Positions 17,450 to 24,462 of a stretch of DNA of 48,893 nucleotides are shown here, one piece after another. The first letter of the stretch is position 1. Each line of letters opens with the position of its first letter. Source of the DNA: Bacillus sp. AFS015802 (GTDB lineage Bacteria > Bacillota > Bacilli > Bacillales > Bacillaceae_B). Where the stretch lies: contig NZ_NTUP01000067.1 in the NCBI RefSeq assembly GCF_002561455.1, positions 1 through 48,893 of the forward strand, in the 5' to 3' direction. The position numbers and the translations under genes are program-made. Below the pieces are notes generated by a model. It ran no database searches, was not told where the DNA came from, and was given only the letters and a program-made list of their open reading frames with translations.

Positions 17450-18154
17450 CTATTCTAATTCATTGAAGTAGCGAATCCGATAAGCAAATTTTGCCACCTC
17501 TCCAAGATGATCCAGGAGCTGATAGTTGGCATAAGCCCCCACCACAGCCCCGACTCCTGGAATGAGCTGAAGCATTTTTACAAAATCGATGTAATCCCTG
17601 TACTCCTGTTGAAAGGTTTTCCAATCGAGTTCTTTCAACTTTTCTCTTTCTTCCTCCCAGTTTTCAATGATGTGGAGAACACCCTTCTTATGGGGATCAC
17701 TGGAAAAGGCAAGTTGAAAGACATATAAAAGGAATAGCCGTTCCTCATATTGTTTTGGATCATAGCCATGGATCAAAGCGCACTCACTAAGAAACTTCAT
17801 CTTAATGGAGAGAAGCAGCGGGAAATCCGCAAGGCCGAGGAAGATCCCGCCTGCACCGGTACCCGCCCCTTCAATGGTCGCAGTTTTCCGGTAAAATTCC
17901 ATTCGCTCCTTCATCAGGTCTTCCCGTTCCTGAAGTCCCGGCTCGCATGTGATTGTTTGGAGGGACACCCATTCGCTCCCCTTCAACGTGACCTCCACCA
18001 TCTTCTTGATACTTTCCGTGACGACTTTGTGGGCTCTTTCAGGTATCCATTGATTCACTTTGGTTTGCGCCTGCTTGGAAACCCTCTGAAACAGGGACGA
18101 TTTCCTGATGTATCTTCGTTTCCATGATTCCAACTCTTCTCTTTCATGGTTCAT
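17450..18154 (-). CDS. ecsC: EcsC family protein
   Basis: 234 residues, EcsC family: a charged N-terminus, then 'GAGTGAGGIFLGLADFPLLLSIKMKFL' and a C-terminal 'LIPGVGAVVGAYANYQLLDHLGEVA' amphipathic or membrane-associated segment. The function is unknown; in B. subtilis it is the third gene of ecsABC. A GTG-started extension to 18187 lacks an SD, while GGTGG lies 6 bp before the ATG at 18154. It follows ecsB by about 65 bp on the same strand. Confidence 0.85.
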   Translation of the reverse strand: MNHEREELESWKRRYIRKSSLFQRVSKQAQTKVNQWIPERAHKVVTESIKKMVEVTLKGSEWVSLQTITCEPGLQEREDLMKERMEFYRKTATIEGAGTGAGGIFLGLADFPLLLSIKMKFLSECALIHGYDPKQYEERLFLLYVFQLAFSSDPHKKGVLHIIENWEEEREKLKELDWKTFQQEYRDYIDFVKMLQLIPGVGAVVGAYANYQLLDHLGEVAKFAYRIRYFNELE

Positions 18155-18220
18155 ATAGAACCACCATCCTTTTTCATTAGCCTTCACTCATTATACGTTT
18201 CAACTGATCCTGCCGTTTCA

Positions 18221-19450
18221 CTAAAACAGTGTTTCTTCCAACTTCTTCAATCGCTGCGCTAAATAGAACTGACTAAAGAATATGGAGAAGGTTATACCAG
18301 CAAGCAGCGTGATCAGTCCCTCGAGCCACGCTCCCCTTACTATGAGGGGAATGGAGAATACAACAGCCTGGATCATCATAGACTGTGTCATGAGTTTTTG
18401 GAAGGACGATTTCTTCCATTCCCTTGATACAGGATAAATAAGAACCCATATCTTATAATCAAAACGCTTAAACAATGGTATCAGCTGAAATGCCGTCAGA
18501 TACAGGAATACTAAAGCCGTCAGAATACTGAAGATAAATGAAGCATTCCAATAAATCAGCAATGCCCCTATCACAGTCAATCGTACATATAGACCTGAAT
18601 ATTCACTAGTCCTCACAAGGGATCGGAGATATAGATAGCGATAGGTAGACGCTTGAGAAAATGGTGCCTTTACAAGCCAATCCAGCCATTTTCTCCGGTG
18701 CACCCTCCCTTTCAGCTTCGGAACATCCGTGAACATATTGGCGATGCGATAAAAGATCAGCATACGCTGCTCTTCCAAATGGATCAATAAATCCCATTTA
18801 AGGTTCTTTCCTTTTGTGGACTGATGAAAATAAAAGACATATCCGAGCATCAATACGGCGACGACGATCGGCGACCACAGTGGAGCATCCGATAAAACAA
18901 GAAAAACAAGTGCTCCATTCAGGAAAAATCGAACAAGGCTGTCCGTTATATGGGCCTCCCTTTCCTGAAACCTCAGCATGAACCACCGAACATAGAGGTT
19001 CCATACTTTGATGCACAATACGAAAGCAAGCAATGGAAAGAAGCTCTTGAAACTGCTTCCGCTTACAGCTACATACATGGGCATCAGCGCCGCCAGGACA
19101 AGCAGTTGAACGTACGATTGAAACATGAAGCTGATCCAGATGCATTTCGTGAAATAACTGGATAAACGCTCTTCCAATGGCAAGAGAAACACAGCATCCG
19201 CTTCTCTCAGGAAGGTGTACACGGGACTCCACGCAAGTAACAGCCCCAGTATGACCGCCATGATCAAAGGAGCGGGGAAAGACGGCTCAAGAGTCTTCAC
19301 CCACTGATTATACGTAAATGCAGCCCCTCCTAGTGCAAAGATCAGGACGAATAGTAAATGGTCGTTGAACATGTATTTCAAATACTTCTGCAGCTCTTGA
19401 TTATATTCTGCAATGCGCTTTCTCCAGATACCATCCACGTTATTCATCAT
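18221..19450 (-). CDS. ecsB: EcsB, membrane subunit of the Ecs ABC transporter
   Basis: 409 residues with about six to eight transmembrane helices, in EcsB family order: N-terminal helix ('DHLLFVLIFALGGAAFTY'), a cytosolic loop at about 215-275 with 'HRRKWLDWLVKAPFSQ', and a hydrophobic C-terminal half. With EcsA it forms an ABC exporter linked to secretion, competence and control of intramembrane proteolysis by RasP in B. subtilis. Its start overlaps the end of ecsA by 11 bp, which indicates translational coupling. SD AAAGGAAG lies within the end of ecsA. Confidence 0.88.
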   Translation of the reverse strand: MMNNVDGIWRKRIAEYNQELQKYLKYMFNDHLLFVLIFALGGAAFTYNQWVKTLEPSFPAPLIMAVILGLLLAWSPVYTFLREADAVFLLPLEERLSSYFTKCIWISFMFQSYVQLLVLAALMPMYVAVSGSSFKSFFPLLAFVLCIKVWNLYVRWFMLRFQEREAHITDSLVRFFLNGALVFLVLSDAPLWSPIVVAVLMLGYVFYFHQSTKGKNLKWDLLIHLEEQRMLIFYRIANMFTDVPKLKGRVHRRKWLDWLVKAPFSQASTYRYLYLRSLVRTSEYSGLYVRLTVIGALLIYWNASFIFSILTALVFLYLTAFQLIPLFKRFDYKIWVLIYPVSREWKKSSFQKLMTQSMMIQAVVFSIPLIVRGAWLEGLITLLAGITFSIFFSQFYLAQRLKKLEETLF

Positions 19451-20183
19451 GGGATTCTTCCTTTGTCAGCTGTATATAAATATCATCCAACGTTGCTTGG
19501 GGCATGGAAAACTCCCTTTGAAGCTCTTCGAGAGTGCCTTTTGCCCGTATTTCCCCTTCATGAAGGATGATGAATGAATCACAGTATCTTTCTGCCGTTG
19601 CAAGTATATGGGTCGACATAAGGATGCCCGCCCCATTTTGTTTCATTTCCTGCATCCAATCAAGTAACGACTGGATTCCGAGTGGATCCAATCCGACAAA
19701 CGGTTCGTCAATGATGTAAAGACTCGGCTGGATAAGGAATGCACACATGATCATCACCTTTTGTTTCATCCCTTTTGAAAAATGGGCAGGGAACCAGCTC
19801 ATCTTCTTCTCCATACGGAACGCCTTCAACAGCTTATCAATTCTGCCTTTATATTCGGTTTCTGATAGTCCATATGCCATGGCCGTAAGCTTCAAGTGTT
19901 CCTCCAGGGTTAATTCATCATATAAAATAGGTGTCTCAGGTATGTATGAGAATTGCTTCCGATATTGATCGGGATCCTTTTTCAATGTATGTCCATTGAT
20001 GGAAACTTGGCCCTGCTTCGCCTCCATCAGACCGATGATATGTTTGATGGTCGTACTTTTTCCTGCTCCGTTCAATCCGATTAATCCTACAATTTCGTTT
20101 GAATGAATGGAAAATGATATATCCTTTAAGACCGGCTTCCTTGTATAGCCACCGACAAGGTGTTTGATTTCTAATAATGACAC
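19440..20183 (-). CDS. ecsA: EcsA, ATPase subunit of the Ecs ABC transporter
   Basis: 247 residues, an ABC ATPase. Walker A GLNGAGKST at about 36-44, signature 'FSKGMKQKVMI', Walker B 'LYIIDEPF' and the H-loop 'MSTHILATAERYCDSF' are all present. The sequence follows B. subtilis EcsA closely, including 'FTYIPETP'-like and 'WFPAHFSKGMKQ' segments. The open frame begins at a TTG (20192), but the GTG at 20183 gives the N-terminus MSLLEIKHL that matches the family, with AAAGGA 11 bp upstream. First gene of ecsA-ecsB-ecsC. Confidence 0.9.
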   Translation of the reverse strand: MSLLEIKHLVGGYTRKPVLKDISFSIHSNEIVGLIGLNGAGKSTTIKHIIGLMEAKQGQVSINGHTLKKDPDQYRKQFSYIPETPILYDELTLEEHLKLTAMAYGLSETEYKGRIDKLLKAFRMEKKMSWFPAHFSKGMKQKVMIMCAFLIQPSLYIIDEPFVGLDPLGIQSLLDWMQEMKQNGAGILMSTHILATAERYCDSFIILHEGEIRAKGTLEELQREFSMPQATLDDIYIQLTKEESHDE

Positions 20184-20273
20184 AAGCAGCAACGTCCTTT
20201 CTCTTCACGTATTATTTCTATTTTATCAAAACTTTAAAGTAAAGGCATGTTTAGAATATGGATCTTTTCCCCC

Positions 20274-20293
20274 AAGAGGCTGGGACATAACTA
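20274..20293 (+). repeat. Copy 2 of the dispersed 20-bp repeat (AAGAGGCTGGGACA core)
   Basis: 19 of 20 bases match the minus-strand copy at 59-78. Here it lies in the long interval between ecsA and hit, upstream of a 63-bp palindromic repeat. Confidence 0.6.
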
Positions 20294-20341
20294 AATCCAT
20301 TTCCTCTAAAGACGAACAATCAAGTCAATCGTTACACCGCT

Positions 20342-20404
20342 ATTGATTTCCGTGCAAGACTTCGCTTTCCTCGGGCGGAAGGCGAGCACCTGCAGCGGAA
20401 ATCA
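20342..20404. repeat. 63-bp palindromic intergenic repeat
   Basis: The ends form an inverted repeat (TTGATTTCCG at the left, CGGAAATCAA at the right). Nested inside is a second hairpin (TTCGCTTTCC opposite GGAAGGCGA). The composition is GC-rich compared with its surroundings. The layout resembles the small palindromic repeats scattered in Bacillaceae intergenic regions. Family membership is inferred from form and recollection, not from a search. Confidence 0.6.
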
Positions 20405-20448
20405 ACCAGCACTCACTTCTTCTTAGGTGGGAATTTTCAAGACAACCG

Positions 20449-20478
20449 GTTGAACAACACCCTTCCATATTTTAGTAT
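20449..20478 (+). promoter_or_regulatory. Promoter-like sequence upstream of the box array
   Basis: TTGAAC (20449-20454) and TAGTAT (20473-20478) are separated by 18 bp. With the terminator at 20991-21034 this would define a plus-strand transcript of about 550 nt covering the whole array. It is weak by consensus. Confidence 0.35.
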
Positions 20479-20530
20479 TCATAACAATCCGTTGATCTGC
20501 ACAACATATTATCAGAAGGGGCCAGCAATA

Positions 20531-20950
20531 AGAAAAAGGGGATGGTTGTTAAAGACCAGCTAACCGATTTCACTATTGTTTGCGACTTGAAGGATTCGTC
20601 GTCTTCTATAGTGAATGACACACTCACCATATTCATTTGATCAAAAAATTGATAAATGAGGTGTTTGTTAAAGCACATTTTGACTGAATCAACTTACTTT
20701 AGTAGCTTACCTTAGCTTATTAGATAAGGGGATGGTCAGTTTGCACAAAGTCATTCATGTTTCCAGCGATTTACACATATCATCCTTATAGCAAATGAGG
20801 TGTTTGTCCAAGACGGCATACAGTTTCTATTGTCTTAATTGCTTAAATAGCGAAAAGATAAGGGGATGGTCGCATTGAACAATTTTCATTCTAACCCAGA
20901 ATGGTACACTTTTCGAAGCTACTAGCGAATGAGGTGTTTATCAAAGAGAA
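20531..20950 (+). repeat. Diverged tandem array with alternating conserved A and B boxes
   Basis: Three A boxes (AAGGGGATGGT at 20536-20546, 20726-20736, 20860-20870) alternate with three B boxes (AATGAGGTGTTTGTCAAAG-like, at 20655-20673, 20794-20812, 20928-20946). The A2-to-A3 and B2-to-B3 distances are both 134 bp and B1-to-B2 is 139 bp, so this is a tandem repeat of about 135 bp. The first unit is longer, with A1 190 bp before A2. The boxes are kept while the sequence between them has drifted, apart from a shared TACAC word and a TAGC just before B2 and B3. Some intervening stretches fold: an 8-bp perfect stem (20569-20576 with 20608-20615) and a 6-bp stem CATTCT/AGAATG near 20887-20903. 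No convincing protein is encoded. A non-coding RNA or a multi-site regulatory array is possible (inference). Confidence 0.6.
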
Positions 20951-20990
20951 TGAAGCCTGACATTTAAACCTTTACAGTATTACCCCTTCT

Positions 20991-21034
20991 AAGAAGAGAG
21001 GCAGGAAAATCGTTCCTGTCTCTTCTTCATTTAT
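20991..21034 (+). terminator. Terminator after the box array
   Basis: A 15-bp stem (20991-21007 with 21013-21027, one 2-nt bulge) is followed by a T-rich stretch. It lies upstream of hit and has no protein-coding gene on its 5' side, so it implies a transcript from the array interval. Confidence 0.65.
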
Positions 21035-21086
21035 TGTCCTATTAATGATAAAATACATACACCATTACTGAAAGGTGGAAATGAAT

Positions 21087-21509
21087 ATGAGTGACTGTAT
21101 TTTTTGTAAAATCATCGATGGAGAAATCCCCGCAATGAAAGTCTACGAAGATGATCACGTCCTTGCTTTTCTTGACATCAGCCAGGTGACGAAAGGTCAT
21201 ACTCTTCTTATCCCAAAAGTACATAAAGAAAATGTATATGAGCTGACACCGGATATTGCGGGCCACCTCTTCTCTGTTGCACCAAAAATTGCAAACAGCA
21301 TCAAGGCTGAATTCAATCCGGTCGGAATGAACCTGTTAAGCAATGCAGGTGAAGAAGCAGGACAATCCGTCTTCCATTTTCATATGCACTTCATCCCACG
21401 ATACGGCAACGGGGATGGCTTTGGAGCCGTCTGGAAAACCCACAATGATGACTACAGTCAAGAAGATTTAAAAGAAGTTGCTGATTCCATCGCGCAGCAC
21501 CTGTCATAG
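21087..21509 (+). CDS. hit: HIT-family protein Hit
   Basis: 140 residues, histidine-triad nucleotide hydrolase or transferase family (AP4A/adenosine phosphoramidate type). The N-terminal zinc-type CIFC motif is at residues 4-7, and the triad HFHMH lies at 97-101 followed by FIPRYG. It closely follows B. subtilis Hit ('VLAFLDISQVTKGHTL', 'FGAVWKTH.DDY'). Upstream in-frame GTG (21075) and ATG (21081) fall on or too near the AAAGGTGG SD, so the ATG at 21087 is the likely start. It faces away from ecsA, as in B. subtilis. Confidence 0.93.
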   Translation: MSDCIFCKIIDGEIPAMKVYEDDHVLAFLDISQVTKGHTLLIPKVHKENVYELTPDIAGHLFSVAPKIANSIKAEFNPVGMNLLSNAGEEAGQSVFHFHMHFIPRYGNGDGFGAVWKTHNDDYSQEDLKEVADSIAQHLS

Positions 21510-21523
21510 TCTTTAGAGTCCAA

Positions 21524-21556
21524 AACCTCCACTCATGGAAGGTTCGGTCTTTTTTC
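21524..21556 (+). terminator. Terminator of hit
   Basis: AACCTCC (21524-21530) pairs with GGAAGGTT (21537-21544, one bulge). A run of six Ts follows. Confidence 0.65.
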
Positions 21557-21570
21557 AGAAATTTTAATCT

Positions 21571-21598
21571 TTGACACAGATTCCCCATATGTTATAAT
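21571..21598 (+). promoter_or_regulatory. Sigma-A promoter of trpP
   Basis: A perfect TTGACA -35 (21571-21576) and perfect TATAAT -10 (21593-21598) with a 16-bp spacer. The leader of about 80 nt ends in the TRAP site over the trpP start. Confidence 0.8.
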
Positions 21599-21651
21599 GT
21601 ACCTATCTTTTCGCTAATGGCAACAGTGCACATTAGGAGAAGCAGAATACA

Positions 21652-21679
21652 CAGTATAGTTTAGTTGAGGAGAGATGAG
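21652..21679 (+). promoter_or_regulatory. TRAP (MtrB) RNA-binding site over the trpP ribosome-binding site
   Basis: Six NAG triplets, each separated by exactly 2 nt, end 2 nt before the ATG: CAG 21652, TAG 21657, TAG 21662, GAG 21667, GAG 21672, GAG 21677. More NAGs lie upstream (TAG 21634, GAG 21637, AAG 21640, CAG 21643). TRAP is known to bind G/UAG repeats with 2-3 nt spacers when tryptophan is bound. Here the bound RNA would include the SD (GAGGAGAG), so tryptophan should block trpP translation. The site is seen directly; its use by TRAP is inferred from the B. subtilis trpP precedent. Confidence 0.8.
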
Positions 21680-21681
21680 AA

Positions 21682-22218
21682 ATGAATACAAAAACACTTG
21701 TATCCCTATCATTATTAGTAGGGATCGGAGCGGTCCTGCACACAGTGATTCCGGGAATTTTCTTAGGGATGAAGCCGGACATGATGCTGACAATGATGTT
21801 CTTAGGCATTATCCTGTTTCCGGCAAAGAAAAACGTATTGCTTTTGGGTTTACTTACAGGAGTCATTTCAGGATTAACAACACAGTTCCCCGGAGGATTC
21901 TTACCAAACCTGATTGACAAGCCGGTTACGGCATTCGTTTTTTACGGATTATTCCTTGCAACAAAGAAAATCACCCGTTCATTAGTAGGCGCTTCTGTTC
22001 TAACCGCTATCGGTACACTCGTATCAGGAAGCGTATTCTTACTTTCTGCATATGTGATCGTTGGACTGCCTGGAGCTTTCTTTGCTCTATTTGCAGCTGT
22101 CGTACTTCCGGCAACACTTGTGAACGCCGGCGCGATGTTCGTCGTGTATCCGATCATCAACGGTATTTTAAAACGTTCAAGCATTCGAGAAGCTGTCACT
22201 ACAGAACAGCTATCCTGA
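21682..22218 (+). CDS. trpP: Tryptophan transporter TrpP
   Basis: 178 residues, about five or six transmembrane helices, very similar to B. subtilis TrpP (YhaG): 'MKPDMMLTMMFLGIILFP', 'GVISGLTTQFPGGFLPNLIDKP', 'IVGLPGAFFALFAAVVLPA', and C-terminal 'LKRSS..EA'. It imports tryptophan. The upstream leader carries a perfect-consensus promoter and a TRAP-type NAG array over the SD, so expression should fall when tryptophan is plentiful. The B. subtilis neighbour serC is absent here. Confidence 0.93.
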   Translation: MNTKTLVSLSLLVGIGAVLHTVIPGIFLGMKPDMMLTMMFLGIILFPAKKNVLLLGLLTGVISGLTTQFPGGFLPNLIDKPVTAFVFYGLFLATKKITRSLVGASVLTAIGTLVSGSVFLLSAYVIVGLPGAFFALFAAVVLPATLVNAGAMFVVYPIINGILKRSSIREAVTTEQLS

Positions 22219-22233
22219 TTGAAGTCATAGATA

Positions 22234-22278
22234 AGCCCTCCATTTTGTGCAACCGTCACGAAATGGAGGGCTTTTTTC
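22234..22278 (+). terminator. Terminator of trpP
   Basis: A 12-bp perfect stem (22234-22245 with 22261-22272) is followed by a T-run. On the minus strand it may also serve the small gene at 22281-22475. Confidence 0.9.
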
Positions 22279-22280
22279 TA

Positions 22281-22475
22281 TTAACTGACTGCAAACCAAA
22301 ACAGTATCCCTATGAGAAAAGTGATCAATCCACCTGACCCCAATATGGTCGCACGCTTCTTCAATATGTTCTTAGGAGGATACATTCCAGGCCTTTGAAT
22401 ACTAATGAAGTTATACACCATACTCAGAAATAAAACGCCACTGAGAGCAAAGAAACCGAAGATTATTCCGTCCAT
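22281..22475 (-). CDS. Small two-helix membrane protein, function unknown
   Basis: 64 residues with two hydrophobic segments (about 3-24 and 47-63) joined by a basic loop ('PPKNILKKRA'). I do not recognise the family. The frame is open upstream to 22559, but that part is very basic and lacks an SD, whereas GGGGGAGG lies 10 bp before the ATG at 22475. It is convergent with trpP and divergent from yhaH. Confidence 0.6.
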   Translation of the reverse strand: MDGIIFGFFALSGVLFLSMVYNFISIQRPGMYPPKNILKKRATILGSGGLITFLIGILFWFAVS

Positions 22476-22641
22476 CCTTTTAGAACCTCCCCCTCTCCAC
22501 CACCTCTTACCTTCAATTTTATGCGTTCGGTGAGAAAGATATGAACCGACTTGTTTCAATCTGTTCTAAAAGGGAAAAGGAGAATACCTGCTGATTGTAG
22601 AAATATAGTATTATAGAAATAGAAGAACGAGGTGAAAAATA

Positions 22642-23013
22642 GTGAATAAAAAATCTCTTGCTTACGGGCTTTTAATCGGTGGAGTGGTCGGTGGGGTTGC
22701 CTCCCTTCTTACATCCCCTTCATCAGGGAAAGAGATCCGTGCTCAAATCAAAGACAAGAAGGACGATTGGACTGGAGTCATCGAGGAAATGAAAGGCCAT
22801 ATCGGAGAATTGAAAGAATCCATCGGTACCCTTTCGCAGGAAGGAAAGGAAACCGTCCTTCAGCTTTCAAAGGACCTTCAAGCTTCCTTCAAGCAGTGGC
22901 AGGCTTCAACCGAGCCAAATAACCAGCGCCTTCAGGAAGAAATCCAGTCCATCCAGCGAACCATCGAAGAGCTGGAAAAATCGATCAACTCAGCCAATAC
23001 GACGAATCAATAA
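22642..23013 (+). CDS. yhaH: YhaH, YtxH-like protein
   Basis: 123 residues. The N-terminus is a Gly-rich membrane anchor ('SLAYGLLIGGVVGGVASLLTSPSSGKEIR') typical of YtxH-like proteins. The remainder (about 35-120) is a highly charged helical or coiled-coil segment. YtxH-like proteins are general-stress or stationary-phase proteins of unknown mechanism. It starts with GTG, preceded by GAGGTGA. Position between trpP and hpr matches B. subtilis. Confidence 0.82.
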   Translation: MNKKSLAYGLLIGGVVGGVASLLTSPSSGKEIRAQIKDKKDDWTGVIEEMKGHIGELKESIGTLSQEGKETVLQLSKDLQASFKQWQASTEPNNQRLQEEIQSIQRTIEELEKSINSANTTNQ

Positions 23014-23016
23014 CCA

Positions 23017-23065
23017 AATCCCCGTCATCCATTTACGATTTATGGCTGACGGGGATTCTGTTTTG
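23017..23065 (+). terminator. Terminator of yhaH
   Basis: An 11-bp perfect stem (23017-23027 with 23047-23057) with an inner CCAT/ATGG pairing, followed by a T-rich tail. Confidence 0.85.
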
Positions 23066-23370
23066 TAAAATAAAATTTATCCTCGCGCGCTTTTTTCAAT
23101 ATAGTGATTATCCCCACAAATCCCGTCATCACTGCGTTCACTCCCATTTCTTTTTCTATTTTAGAGCAGATGTACCAACCAGAAATTATATACTTCGAAA
23201 AATTTTGTCAATTTAGCCTTTATTAATTATTACTTTATTGGCATAATAAAATATAAGCGCTTTCTTTTTTGATGATCGTTGTATCAGCGAATCCTTTGGA
23301 ACTGCTTACAACGCAACCATTTCAGAACAGCTTATATTAAAAAGATTTTCTAGCAAAGTGGGTGAATGAG
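23066..23370 (+). promoter_or_regulatory. Gene-free hpr upstream region
   Basis: About 300 bp of AT-rich sequence upstream of hpr. The only structure seen is an inverted repeat CGTTGTA (23277-23283) / TACAACG (23307-23313) with a possible inner CAG/CTG pairing, about 60 bp before the hpr start. No promoter with good -35 and -10 boxes could be assigned. Confidence 0.4.
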
Positions 23371-23946
23371 ATGAAGGAAAGAGAATTTACTTTGAAAGAG
23401 GCAATGCTCTTCAGTCAAAGGATGGCTCAGCTTAGTAAAGCTTTGTGGAAAGCCATCGAAAAGGACTGGCAGCAGTGGATCAAGCCATACGACTTAAATA
23501 TCAATGAACACCATATTCTCTGGATTGCGTATCATTTAAAGGGGGCGTCCATTTCGGACGTGGCCAAATTCGGTGTTATGCATGTTTCAACAGCCTTTAA
23601 CTTCTCGAAGAAATTAGAGGAACGGGAACTCCTTGAGTTTTCCAAACGGGAAAACGACAAGCGGAATACCTATATCCAACTAACGGATAAGGGTGAGAGA
23701 ATCCTTCTTGATCTGATGAAGAACTATAAGCCTGAAAGTCACTCCATCTTCCAGGGGGTATCCCCATTACGGGAATTATACGGGAAGTTTCCTGAAATGA
23801 TTGAAATGATGACCGTCGTGCGGAATATTTATGGGAATGACTTTATGGAAATATTCGAAAAATCATTTCATAATATTGAAAATGATTTTTCTGATGATAA
23901 CGGAAAGCTTGGTGAACTGTTTGAAGACGAAGAAGAATTGGCTTAA
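23371..23946 (+). CDS. hpr: MarR-family transition-state regulator Hpr (ScoC)
   Basis: 191 residues. A winged-helix MarR-type regulator that represses exoprotease, sporulation and peptide-transport genes in B. subtilis. The DNA-binding core matches Hpr almost exactly ('[30 protein letters not shown]', '[27 protein letters not shown]', '[10 protein letters not shown]'). The C-terminus is acidic. A GTG three codons upstream (23362) is also possible; GGGTGA is better placed for the ATG at 23371. The stop codon lies one base from the stop of convergent yhaI. Confidence 0.92.
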   Translation: MKEREFTLKEAMLFSQRMAQLSKALWKAIEKDWQQWIKPYDLNINEHHILWIAYHLKGASISDVAKFGVMHVSTAFNFSKKLEERELLEFSKRENDKRNTYIQLTDKGERILLDLMKNYKPESHSIFQGVSPLRELYGKFPEMIEMMTVVRNIYGNDFMEIFEKSFHNIENDFSDDNGKLGELFEDEEELA

Positions 23947-23947
23947 T

Positions 23948-24277
23948 CTACAAGCTCTTCTTTAATTGCCTCATTAAGGCTGGATACATGTTCTGTACGA
24001 GGCAGCTGTCCACGACTTCATGCACCTTCAACTTTGCATGAAGCTTAGCTTCAAATTCTTTGAAAAGCGGAGTATTGTAAACAAATCCTTCCGCTTTTTG
24101 TTTTTCAAGCTTCATGCTCAGTCTATCACAAGTCATAAAGAACTCCTTCACTTCCTTCTCGGACAAACCATTTCGAATGATCAACCGATAAAATGGGAAT
24201 CCATTCTCGGGCAGCATTTCAACCATCAACCTCTGATGATATTCAAGTTTCTCTATTCGCTTCATTAGTTCATCCAT
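23948..24277 (-). CDS. yhaI: YhaI, DUF1878 family
   Basis: 109 residues, mostly helical and charged ('MDELMKRIEKLEYHQRLM', then 'NGFPFYRLIIRNGLSEKEV'), matching the DUF1878/YhaI family of Bacillus. Function unknown. It is convergent with hpr with a single base between the two stop codons and no terminator seen, so the transcripts probably overlap as antisense. Confidence 0.8.
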   Translation of the reverse strand: MDELMKRIEKLEYHQRLMVEMLPENGFPFYRLIIRNGLSEKEVKEFFMTCDRLSMKLEKQKAEGFVYNTPLFKEFEAKLHAKLKVHEVVDSCLVQNMYPALMRQLKKSL

Positions 24278-24462
24278 ACTTCTAACCCCGCTAAATTTCT
24301 CATACTCTTATTGTACAAAACTATAACATACCTGTCGCCCCAAAAGTCCTTCAAAAAATAAGAAAAAACCTTCTAAAAATGTATTGATTTTTTCCGGCAA
24401 TCGTAATAAAGTATGTAAAGCACTTAATTAACCACAATTCGTCTAATGGAGGCGATTTTTTT

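Noticed and set aside
20472..20678. 68-codon minus-strand open frame across the box array
   Set aside because: No SD before its start codon, and it runs through the repeat and hairpin region, whose conservation pattern is not coding-like.
20531..20950. CRISPR-like look of short repeats at 66-71 bp spacing
   Set aside because: The repeats are of two alternating kinds, are imperfect, and the spacers are homologous to each other in part. No cas genes are nearby.
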